Source: Mesodorylaimus sp. YZB2_4
Lineage: Eukaryota; Nematoda; Enoplea; Dorylaimida; Dorylaimidae
Reading direction: 5' to 3'
Length of the DNA stretch: 64,000 nt
NCBI GenBank assembly: GCA_030248295.1
Contig: JASANH010000720.1
Location: 124,001-188,000, forward strand
Position 1 is the stretch's first letter. Each line of letters begins with the position of its first letter. The translations under genes were made by a program, and so were the position numbers. The notes under the pieces were generated by a model, which saw only the letters and a list, made by a program, of their open reading frames with translations, searched no databases and had not been told where the DNA came from. Shown one piece after another: positions 24,662-35,900 of this stretch.

Positions 24662-24761
24662 GAGCACATCATGCCAATCGCCTTTTGCCTCTTACCCAAG
24701 CATGGCCATGTTCAATTAGTGCTACTTCCTCTTTCTTCGAAAGCTTGCTGGAGCTTCTCAA

Positions 24762-26071
24762 TCATCGGCTGCGATAGCTGGGTGTCTTCCTCCCCATCAT
24801 TTCCTTCATAACAGGATGTTGACGAAAGCAGTGGTCGGGAGATGCGCCTATAGAGGAGAGTACTGTACAATCAAAGGCAGGATTCACGGGAGAAATGAGT
24901 GTTTTTCAGTGTCAATGTGATGCAAAAACATAACAAAAATTGAGTCCGTAGAACACAAGGGTGCAATTAAATGACCTGCAAATGCAAGGACACTTTCGGC
25001 TCCAGGCACAAACATTGGGTCAACGTTTTACTCCAGACCTTTATTCACTGTATCAGCAATCTAACAAGTCGTGGACAAAACATAGTGATTTCGCCATTAC
25101 TGTGACGACCTCTGGAGAATTAGAAATATTTTTCACTGGTGCCTAACGTTAGAAGGTGCAGCTTTCATACACATAGGTACTGTGGTAGAACAAGGCACAC
25201 GTTGCAAGTTTCCCTGGTGACGTATAGCCTTGGAAGGGATAGCCACCGCTACAGGGAATGGCAAACTTATTTAGAGGTGGCACTAACATGGGTTCGGAAT
25301 GGTCTGAAGTTGTAGGGGCTTGTCATGACTGACGATGAGCTTTGATGCAGAATGTCATGGGGCTGAGGGGGGGGGGGGGCACATGCCTCACTCGGTGGGC
25401 GAATCATAGATAGCCAACAGTACAGTATGCTTGCAGGTGCTTGTAGTGTCTGCACATTTTTCGCCAGCATGCAGTAAGTTCATCAATCTGACTGTCTTAT
25501 TTGTACCCTGTATTCTTGCGCAAGAGCGAGTTTCCTTCAGTTCCAGGCAGTCTGCTCGTAATGCTTGCTGGCCATTGTCTGGATTTTGAAACACAGTGCT
25601 TTTCACCTCAACTATTGTTGTAACCCACGCGCCTGGCGGGCCATAGTAGAACTACTGATATCCATTGGCTGGGAAACGTCCCCCTGAGCCGCAGGTATGA
25701 TCGCGAGACTTGCCTTGCAGCCAATGGAGTTTTTGTTCAACCTCATTCGAGCAGCCACATTCTTCCTTGCACCTGCCAGTCTCAGTCACATTATCCTCCA
25801 GCTGTGATCAGATGGTTCACCAGAGGATCCAGGGCAGCCCCCACTCACCTTGTGCCGCGATGGCTTGTGCCAACATTTCAGCCACATCCATTGCAGCCGA
25901 ATGCAAATTGCACAAAATGGTCAGTGGGTCACGCTCGCCAACAGGCGCCTTGGCACTGGCTGCCGCGATCACTTGAGCAAGGGACACTGGTTGCTGTCCA
26001 TTCGATACATTCAGCATTGCCGCTATAACTAACAGCGCCAACATTTTCTTCGAGCAATCTTGCGATGCCAT
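24762..26071 (-). CDS. Unrecognised secreted, possibly amidated peptide precursor, copy B
   Basis: Exons are 26071-25849 and 24847-24762 with a GT-AG phase-1 intron, giving 102 residues. The exon-1 protein is identical to copy A, with only silent changes such as GGG/GGA at Gly25. Exon 2 differs by conservative replacements: KELMGKK in A becomes KEMMGRK in B. The Gly-basic-basic amidation form, both mature cysteines (54 and 81) and the TPSYRSR end are all kept. The introns differ much more than the exons, so both copies appear to be under protein-level constraint. Function unknown; a neuropeptide-like secreted product is the working idea. Confidence 0.75.
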
Positions 26072-26136
26072 GACCTCCGAGTGGGCGACTAAGTGGACGG
26101 TAGTTTAGACAGCTAGAAAATAAGAAGATCATGGTT

Positions 26137-26144
26137 CTTTTATA
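26137..26144 (-). promoter_or_regulatory. TATA box of peptide gene, copy B
   Basis: TATAAAAG on the minus strand lies 66 bases before the copy B start codon, the same spacing and flanks as in copy A. Confidence 0.7.
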
Positions 26145-26259
26145 ACCTTTAAGCTGACGCGAAATCGAGGCTAGTAAATTTATATTAGATTAAATAAAAT
26201 ATGTTTATTCACTACGAAGCTTTATGTTGTCATTATTAAATGACGCCATTGACGCAAAT

Positions 26260-29200
26260 GACTCGATCGGTAGCAGACGCAAGTTTTCACACGACTTTAT
26301 TGGAACGCTCTACGCCTATCGCTGGTCAAAAAAGATTTCCTTTTAAAATTGCCACACTGGATGGCCGACCATGGCTGGCCCGCATGCTCACTATCCGAAT
26401 GCGTATTTTCTGCGCTTCCGAACAAGGCGCATCAGTCCACGTTTATACGCACATCCCATGCGTGCAACTAAGGCGACGCCCCCACGTCATTATCTGTTGC
26501 ATCGCCTATATGGAGTATAATTGTGCCATCTTCAACTAATTTAGCACCCAAACTATAAATATAATATTTAGTCATATTAGCTGCCAATACTCATTTGCAT
26601 ACGCCCACAGTGTCAGGCGGCAGAGACGACAATTTGAGCTGACAATTAACGAGAAGAAATTTCCTACGCGCATAGCAGGCGAGGGCGTAAGAGCAGAGAG
26701 TGCCTGAGACAGAAATATCTGATCGTGAGTTCGAAGAGGCGGAGGTCGGGATAAGCTTGCTTATGCTTTAGTGTTTGATTTGAACAAGTTTCGGATATAA
26801 CCAATACATAGTCGAAGGAGACATCATTTCTAACTTTCACCAAAATTCAATGTGGTCTTGTCATACTCAGCCGCTTGTGTAAGCAATGCCACATAGTAGA
26901 AAATGTAAAGCCAAAAATCCGGCTCTAATTTTGACGGTGTGATTACGACAAGACCATATTGATTTTGTCAAAAGTTGGAAGTGAACGGGTTCATTTTGCC
27001 TTTGTAGTCACAGACATAAAAGAATATCATCGCATATGTTGCTGGTTTCCGCCACAGGAAGTGATTAAGTAATCCCAGATGCGCCTGGGGGCCAGTCAGC
27101 AGGTGCATGATCGTAAGGCCGATATTCAACGCCCAATCTGTAACGAGGGAGGGCGGACGGACTTTCGGTACACTAGGCAGAATTAGCTTTATCTGAAGTG
27201 ACGATTCCACGGAGTGGCGCATTCGAGGAGTTCATGGGGACTCTGAAGATCAAGATGGAAGCAGGCAAGCCACTTGTCTTTTCCTAGATGATTTAATTTT
27301 CTTAATTTCAAATGTCTAGACCGCATCCTCTTCCCGTTATTCGTGTCTACAGGATGTGAGTGCTGTGCCATGCGGAGTCGTGCTGTAGGTTTTACATGAA
27401 ATATGAACATTGATGGAATAATGGATTCAAGCCACAGAGATACTTAAGAGTCCGCAAACTGACAGTGACCCCTCCCTGCCTGAGGTCCTTTTTTCACGTG
27501 GAAACCTGTGAAGAAAAGTTAAGTTAGGACCTAACGAGAAGAGCACAGAAAAGGCCAAGTGACTCGGCTGGCTTGCTGGCGAAGAGATTTTTTTGACATG
27601 GATAAATTAATAAAGATTAAGAAGCTCAACCAGCCTGTCAGCACGAACAGGTGCTAGTATTATGACACAAAAGCCTCTACAAACGCTTCGTGTGCTGACA
27701 ATTCCGCTACAGTGACCCATTCAGTTCAACGACAACAACATTTTGAGCCCGCGACAGATTGTACTTCGCAGCTAAAATCATAACAGGGTTTGCCGCGACA
27801 TTGACGTCGAGCAGCGATTTTATCAGGCAGGGGGTACAGGAGCGACATTACTGCTGATTAGAGCAGAGAAGGGCACAGAGAAGTGTCTATGACAATCGGC
27901 AGAGTAATCAAAAAGGCCTTTTCAGGTACCGCGTACACGATATCAAGACTAGAGACAAAAACGAATTAGGAACTCGAGGGTAACGCTACATACGGATGCA
28001 GCACAGCACAGCTCAGCCTATGAGCTATAAACTCATGACACGTGGGTATAAAAAACTCATATCGATAGATTGATGCATATATAAACTACAGCTTTTGCAG
28101 ACCCATCAAATAGATAAGGGTAGTTCTACTCACAGGAACCGCCTACAATTAGTCACAGTTCCGAATCTCAATCAGTGTCCCCATGTTTGCCCCTTATGGC
28201 AATGTCAGGCGGTGCCAGGGTCGAGCGTATGAGTCTCTTTGACATGAACGTGCCTGATCGAAAGGCCTGGTACGGCCGGTCCTGCACCGCACTAACAAAA
28301 AGTTCAGCCTAGCAGCACTGCAACATTTTTTGTTTTGAAAAATTTTTATCCATATTTCTTCTGGCTTTGTGGGGTATACTGTGTGTCCGCTCATAAAGTA
28401 CTGCGCCTTCTATATTCTCAAACGCTCTTCAACAAGTCAGAGGACTCAAAGATAAGCAGCACCAGGAACTCAATGTGGTCTGTCACGAAGTGAAAGCACT
28501 TTTTTCATCCTTCCTCATTTTTATCTCAACCCGACTTGACTCCCTATCCGCCCCCCCCCCCCCCCCCAATGATGTCCCACCTCGTCTTGGCATGACTACA
28601 AGAATTCAGTTTAGTCCGTGCGCATTGCGACATGCTTAGAAATTAGGTACAAAATGGACTCATGATCTGGATATGAGAGATCGTGAAGTTGACATTGGAT
28701 ACACAAGACTTTGAATGTATGCCTCTAAGCCTTGTGATACTCTAGTATTCCAAAATGTAGATAATTTTTGATCGCTCAAATTTTGATGCCTTGCACAAAA
28801 AAAACCGGCTGAATTTTTTAAGCAAAGGGACAGAGTGATGCATGGAGAGAGAGCCTGCATTCGTAGAACATTTGCTCCAAATTTAATCAAAATGCGCGTT
28901 CTACAATGGATTTGACATATCTATATATGATATAAGCTGCAGTCTGTCGAAGGTATCCCAAACTGAGGAGTCATGAAGAGCTTGCATAACCTGCGCCTCA
29001 CAATGAGACCGACTTATTGTCAGATTTCGCCACACATGGCACCCTAATCAGCTCTCGTAACAGCATGTCACATGGAATACAGGGGAGAGAATGGAAGATG
29101 TCATAGCATGCTGCAACAATTTACGTACAGTACGTCCTAAATCTAGGAATACAAGAGGAGGGCGAGAGGATTATAAAAGAAATGCTGTAAATCACTTATT

Positions 29201-30115
29201 TCGCGGTTTTCATGGATGCTGGACCACGAAAATTTCCATCCGCGAACTCGGTCAAACGGCGAGAACCACGAAACTGTTACTGCGAAATTGAAGTGATTTA
29301 CAGTATGAAACAGCGGCTAGCGGGGGGCAGGGGGGGAGGGAGGGCGGGACAGAGGCAACATGTCTGGCAGGAACGTATATCAAGGATGTCAACTGGCCGA
29401 GACAATTTTCTTTCAGTGCCCCTTTTCAGGACGAAATGCCCCTCACAAAAGCTGCGAGACCTTGAGATTTTTGTGTCATGAGCAACTAACGACAGCGATG
29501 TGCCGCTGGGATGGCGACTACTCTGATAGGCTGATAGCCCACGATATTGAGGGCTCTTAGTAGATATTATGTACTATAAGAAACTTTCCCCTGGTCAAAT
29601 TTGTGGACCAAGATGCCTGCTGATACTGGGGTACGTTGACAATTTTGATCGATATCTCCCAAACCGAATTGAATGGCGCCAAATTCTTTCGTTGGGTCCT
29701 TGGGGTCTACTGCATTTCTCAATAACCTACGCTTAAAAACAAACAACTAGCTCATGCCCCAGTTATAAAATCGGCCCGGAACATTAAAAAATGGCTCATC
29801 AAATCGGAACTTTCCCTCCTGGTCGCCTTATTTGTAACATCAACAGATAGCAACTGTATGATGCACCAGCTAAAAGATAGTTCTTGTCGCTCTAAAACAA
29901 TACGAATTTTTCCTTCCAAAATGGTTGCACAGTTGATCTTGCTTATTGGACCTAAAAATCCCACGGAAATGTCTTAGATAGTCTGAACTTACGCCAACTG
30001 TGCATCCGAAATGCCACTTTTGCTGCGAAAGGTCTCTTCGCCCTTCGTTGGTCAAATTTGCGAAGTCCCGAGAACCGACACAGTATCGAGAACCGGTGGG
30101 TTCTCGATCCATCTC
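26260..30115. other. Intergenic region, no gene supported
   Basis: A C17 tract occupies 28551-28567. Short ORFs are scattered and unsupported by splice sites or recognisable motifs. A purine-rich GGGGGCAGGGGGGGAGGGAG stretch lies near 29321-29350. Confidence 0.5.
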
Positions 30116-30262
30116 CGGCCTCGTGGCCTGGTGGGTTTGGCGTCTGCCTCTCACGCCAGGTGCGCAGTTACGGGCGAGTGTTCGACTCGCGGGCCAGTAA
30201 ATCATTTCGTGTGAATTGTGTCCCTTCACCCTCGAGTGCGCATAAGCGTTTGGTGATGTGGT
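30116..30262 (+). mobile_element. SINE-B copy
   Basis: It has a tRNA-like head with box A in CGTGGCCTGGTGGGTTTGGC and box B in GTGTTCGACTCGCG, then CAGTAAATCATTTCGTGTGA and CACCCTCGAGTGCGCATAAG. The CATGA tail is missing. Confidence 0.75.
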
Positions 30263-30390
30263 AAGACACGAGCATTCATCTCGCTGCTCTCTAAAAAATG
30301 CTCCCGACTGGGAGTAGGTACATATACAGTAGACATCTGAAACGAAAGGTGTTCTATACTTTTGTAGAGCAGCAAGAAACATCTTCCAGA

Positions 30391-30740
30391 AGGCCGTGGT
30401 GGAGCAGCGGTTCGGCATTCGCTTCTCCGTATTGCTTGGGAGCGAGTGGCTGGACTCGTCCCGGGTTCGATCCCCGGTGATGGATGTCGGTTGCGAACCA
30501 TAAACCCTCGCTGACGGCACGCCAGGCTGTGGGTGACTCACCCGGTGCTCCGAGGTGCTCGAGTGAAGAGACGGAAGGTCGATGTCCAGTCCAGGATGTC
30601 CTCGTGTGTAGGTGCTCCTAGTGGAGGCTGGCAGAGGGATGCTGCTGTGTGCGCTGGTCCCGCACTGTCTGGCTTACAAGGGTCTGGCTGCTGGCCGGCC
30701 ATAGACAAAACGGGCTTATTCCAACAAAATTTTTGAAAAA
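30391..30740 (+). mobile_element. SINE-A with target-site duplication
   Basis: The head GCCGTGGTGGAGCAGCGGTT and box B GGTTCGATCCCCGG start the element. It ends in an A/T-rich tail. ATCTTCCAG at 30381-30389 is repeated at 30741-30749, as expected for a target-site duplication made on insertion. Confidence 0.85.
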
Positions 30741-31336
30741 ATCTTCCAGCGCAGGTATTGCAGCTGCTATCTGTTGATGTTGCAAGCAGGGTGACCAGGG
30801 AAGGCAAGGTACCCTTCAGTATGATTACCGTTTTCTTGTTCCAAGCAGAGTTTATATTAAACGTAGTTCTGAACGTTGTGGAAAAACTACTTGTAATACT
30901 GGTACCCTCTCTACCTTTAAAGCTTAGTAGTTTTATCCCAGATTTTTCCTCTTTTTCTCCTTTCCTTTTTTTCTGACAATAAAAATTTTGCTGCTGAAAA
31001 AAAAGAGTTTATATCACTGGGACACGACAAGGACCTAGTGGCTACTTTGTGACGCGGTTAGTGAGAAATACAAAATATGATCCCAGCAGAAATGTTTTTA
31101 TCCTCTCTCTACCTGTCATAGAAATATTATCCATTTAACCGTTTTATGGTTTCTAAACTTATAATTAGATTCTCGATATTGGGATGTCTAATTATTGCGA
31201 CTTGGGTCTTGCCAAGTTCATTTGTTATTGAAATAGAGTCTGTTTTCGAGCATTATTTAATCGTTAGTTGTTTTTATCCAATATTTTTGACGCTCACCAT
31301 GGATGGCCTGTAATGATGTTGGGGCCTGGAGAACAC

Positions 31337-31640
31337 GTTGGCACGAAAGGTGCGCTTATTGCTTCTTATGTTTCGCTCAGATGTTTTTGGCACACATATC
31401 TCCGGGAATGCGTAGCGTGTTCATGTACGTAATACATGCCATGCACAAGCAAGCAGTCCACAACAACGGCAAGTCAAAAATAGATGAAGTTGGCACGAAA
31501 GGTGCGCTTATTGCTTCTTATGTTTCGCTCAGATGTTTTTGGCACACATATCTCCGGGAATGCGTAGCGTGTTCATGTACGTAATACATGCCATGCACAA
31601 GCAAGCAGTCCACAACAACGGCAAGTCAAAAATAGATGAA
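31337..31640 (+). repeat. Perfect tandem duplication of a 152-bp unit
   Basis: The unit 31337-31488 (starting GTTGGCACGAAAGGTGCGCT) is repeated directly at 31489-31640 with no difference that I can see. The unit length is not a multiple of three and no gene is associated. Confidence 0.92.
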
Positions 31641-32471
31641 GTTTGTTTCTTCAGGTAACCTTGCGCAGATTAAATTACACCAAGGCATTTCCGTACCTGT
31701 TCTTGGGGATGTATCCATTTTATGTTCGCTCGAACTTTCCAGCCCTGCAGCAATGCCCAATAATATACCGATTTTAAAAATATCCGTCGGTTTTTATGAC
31801 TGAAAATGTGCCTCGCGTCACAGAATAACTAGGTATGTACTTACGTGTAACTGCATTCACGCTTAATCATTTCGAATGGGTCGCAGCAAGAAAACTATTC
31901 GAGGGGAAAATAGAATTGCAGACATTGTGGCGCAAGTTTCATCAAATAACCAATAAGGCCCTAAAATCAGCCAAAACATCTTTGCAGTACATGAAATTCA
32001 CTCAACGAGCACAGTTTCTGTCTTCGTTTCCATCTGCAATAGAACAGGGTTACGGGATCCTTGGGTGGGTCCTCGCATACTGTCTCAGCACGTACATACA
32101 GTACATACGCTGGGTATAAGCTATATTATGAGCAAGTTATTGGACCAAATGGGTCCTAGGAGCCAAAACAAGATAAAAGAGGGGAAACTGAATGAGAGAT
32201 CACAACGCCTGTTGGACCTGTGTGAGAGTGTCGGAACCATCTTATCATCAAGTGAAAGGAAAATGTCTCATCGTCAATAGGTGCCTTCAAACAGTAACGC
32301 TTTTGACACATAATGTTGTGTCTATACTGATACTCTTATTGTTTCAAGCATTTTGGGCTCCAAGATAAGTTTTGACCTGGTTTCTGAGGAATGCTTGCAG
32401 TCACGAATCATAATGATAGGATGTAGTCTCGAATTTACTTCCAGAGGTCCTCAGACCACAATCAACTATCT

Positions 32472-32908
32472 GGCCGCGGCGGTGCAATGCTTTGGCATTC
32501 GTCTCTTCTTATTGCTTGGGAGCGAGTGGCTGCTTTCATGCTGGGTTCGATCCCCGGTGATGGAGGTCGGTTTGCGAACCACCATAAACCCTCGCTGACC
32601 TTGCACGCCAGGCCGTGGGTGTCTCACCCAGTACCACCGAGGTGCTCCGAGTGGGGAGACGAAAGCCAAACGAGTAGACAGTCTCTCTGCTGTCGACTCC
32701 GACAGGGTTCACAGCCCGCCCGCCATCGTCCGAGGAAGTCGATGTGTGGTCCAGGATGCCCTCGCGTGGAGGTGCTCGTAGTAAAGACACGCAGAGGAAC
32801 GCTGCTGTGTGTGCCGGTCCCCGCACAGCCCTGCTTGGAAGGTTTGACTGCTGGCCAGCTAGAGGCAAAACGGGCTTCCGCCCACAAAAATTTTTAAAAA
32901 ATGAAAAA
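32472..32908 (+). mobile_element. SINE-A, full length with target-site duplication
   Basis: It starts at GGCCGCGGCGGTGCAATGC, has box B GGTTCGATCCCCGG, the complete body (GACAGTCTCTCTGCTGTCGA; GCTGCTGTGTGTGCCGGTCC) and the end CCCACAAAAATTTTTAAAAA. CAATCAACTATCT at 32459-32471 matches CAATCAAATATCT at 32909-32921 at 12 of 13 bases. Confidence 0.85.
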
Positions 32909-32921
32909 CAATCAAATATCT

Positions 32922-35900
32922 AGAAACAAGAGTTGCAACCATGGCCGCCAGTTTCAAAAAAGGTCTCTGGCTGCTGATTTGGAACGTAGTGGAAGGGCAA
33001 GTTATGCAGAATGTGCATTTGGAATACCTTGCTGGTGGGGGGGGGGGCATATAATAGTGTTTCTGAACAAAGTGTTTATGAGTTTGATTACTCTCCAACT
33101 TTCGTGCCCTGTGTCCCGAGATAGTCATGATTATCTCCTGGATTCATAGGTGGCTCGGGACAAAAATCGGGATAGGTTTTTGTATTTTTAGATATACTGT
33201 AAGTGGTAATTTCTTAGCATTTTTGTCAGCCGACGGTCTCACTATTTTATCCGCTACTTCACTCTTGTGACTCATAAGCTTTGGACCTACGTGGCATTGA
33301 AACAAGTGTCGCAGATGGAACCCCTTTGGAATCGCCAAACTGACTATCTCAAAGTCAGTCTGGCACCGCATCATCCTGATTGATTTATGATTGATTTTAC
33401 TTTCAGCGAAGCAGTCAGACTGCACTCAAGCACTGAAAGACACGTACTGTAATTGACCCTACATCAGAATCGCTATCAGGTGCACATGCTGTTAATATAG
33501 GAGTACAAGCGAGGGCTTACAACAGTCATACGCCTACTCTCTATGAGAACGTGTAGCATGGGCATGAAAAAGTTCCAGTACATCGGACAGGTGCTCAGAG
33601 ACAATTTGATATCCAGGGTAACTTTTCCAATGGATGACTATACATTCAAGCTGTCGCAGGGAGATCATGTCTTATATCTCCTACAATATCCTGCTGTTTA
33701 GTCCAGTGGCGCATATCTCTGAATTTTGTATTGCACAACTGGAACCTGCTGTGTTGTGCCTTCTTGTTACCTCGTTAGTAGCAACAAGCAAGACCCTGAA
33801 TCAAAGAGGAAGTGCTCGTTGTCGTTGAGAAAGAACAGGATTTGCGACATAGCTGCAGACAAGGATAGAAAGCAGACGAACAAGACATTCAACTTGGCGG
33901 AAAAGGGTGCACTTTAGGGTCTGATGATCGCCAGAAATATCCGCTGTCTCCAATTCACCCCTTACTTCCGCTCCATCAAGTCTCTGAATAACAAGACTGA
34001 ACCTTCCTGGTAAGGTTTTTCGCGAAAATGAAATCATCTACAAGTTCACCTTGGCTCTTCGAGAAAAGACCTTTAGGTCTTCCTCTTGATCTTATGTTTA
34101 TCGCAGTTTTTGGTTTTATTGTTTGAACCCTGAAATTAATTTCAGGCACTCATGTCTTCCAACAGCACGTTTTTCAGGAATATAATAGGTGCCTGGCTGG
34201 AACTTCCATACGTGGGCCCCTTGACGCATTTCCGGCAAATATTAGGTGTAGAACACCTTTATTGTCACGAAGAGGGGCATAATAACTGCATTATATTTGA
34301 TGAGCTGCTTTGTCCTTTCAAATCTTCACAAAATACGCAACAGGCCGAAACAACAACTTTTCCTTCGGGCTCGCAACAGGCTTAAGGCTCCTTGTGCTCA
34401 GAATATTCCGCTTATACTGTATCTGCAGCTTGCTGCTGATTGTCAGATTAGTCATTCCGCCTCACTCACGATTAGTATCAGCTGAGCCATTCCCCCTAGC
34501 ACCTATGTACCTGATTGAATGGGCTTCCCGGCACGTATTGCCCTCTTCACCGCGTACAATCCTGGATCAAGTGCGCGGATTCTTATCGCTAATGACCACC
34601 GAGGGTGGCCGCTGTGTTAAATTTTCCAAAAATAAGGACCATGGGTGGTCGTCAGCCATGACGGACCCAGTTTAGGCGTGTTGTCACCACGAGAACACGA
34701 GAGTAGGATTATCTAGTGAAGTGTGAAAGGAGGTCTTGGATGTGCTATTTGGAGATCATAGGACACGATATCGTCTTCGGGCACGCTGACGATATTTATC
34801 TCACTGACCTTCTGCTTGTTCGCGACTTATTCACGTCGGTTGGTGCCACCCTGTACCATCCCTTGCGAATGGGTTGAGTATAAATCTTGTGACGCGCGCA
34901 AAATGCTTACTGAACTATAAAACATAGATCAAAGCCTTGGGTGGAAGATTTGTGGCGGGTACATGTCTTACTGTGGGTATATATTATCTGAGGACTGTGC
35001 TCGAAGACACGCACTTCCCAATGAAATCAGACTTTGTTTACTCATTAGAACCGATAATCCAAGTGATGAAAACTCACTTGGGAATACTGCCATGCTGGGG
35101 CAGTCCTAACGTTATTTGATGAGCCTGCAACTCAGTTTAAGGCATCTAACCTTATATACATTATGTACAGTATGTTCAGAGGCATGCTGGATTGGTTTCG
35201 TCTGTGGCCTTTATGATAACAACATTTGGCTTCGTGACTGCGATTGGCAGTGTTTGATAACTAGCGGTAAGATCGTTTAACTATTCGTTTAGCCCGTCTC
35301 TCCTTCCTGAACACCCTGGCGGTACTATTCCACTTAATTTGTAACAAACCTGGCACACACAGGAGGAAATGTTGGACAAAAACTCCTAGCGAAACCGCCC
35401 AAGCAAGTCTTGCGACTACACCTACAGCTGAAACATCAAGCCGACCGGTAGGGGTTTCCAAGCCAGGTGAGATCGATTACTCTTCTCCCTCTCGCCATGG
35501 CCTACCGGGAACGAGAGTTACGTACAGTATAACCTGTTTTCTGTAAGTACTGTAAACTCGCCCTCCGGGCTCCGCATAGTGGCGCATGTATTCAAAAAAA
35601 CAGATAGTATTCATGGTCCTGGATTCTAATTCCAGGCGAGCCGCACTCTTCTGCTTCAGCCTGAAGTTTTTTGTATGATAGCTACCAATAGGAGCCACTT
35701 TTTTCCATTCTACAATAGAGCCGATAGTGAGACTGTGTCAGTTGTTTTACTGTACATTCCATTAATAATAGACTATCAGCTGATATAATAATCTATTCGG
35801 CGTTATCGTACCCATACTTTATTGTAAACGCATCCTTTACAACATGTCCGTTTAAGGATTTAAGCCTGCTTCGACACAAAAGACCACTGGGGCATGAGGC

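Larger units (their letters stand above)
24110..26255 (-). repeat. Arm B of an inverted duplication (~2.1 kb)
   Basis: This is the reverse-complement partner of 12612-14745, with the same order of promoter, exons, intron and downstream block. About 9.4 kb separates the arms. Both genes point inward, towards GPCR1. Confidence 0.85.

Noticed and set aside
30391..30480. A tRNA gene suggested by box A and box B
   Set aside because: The sequence does not close into a plausible acceptor stem, continues into a repeated body, and recurs many times, so it is a SINE head.
29870..30541. 223-codon minus-strand ORF
   Set aside because: It is antisense across SINE-B and SINE-A copies; repeat-derived.
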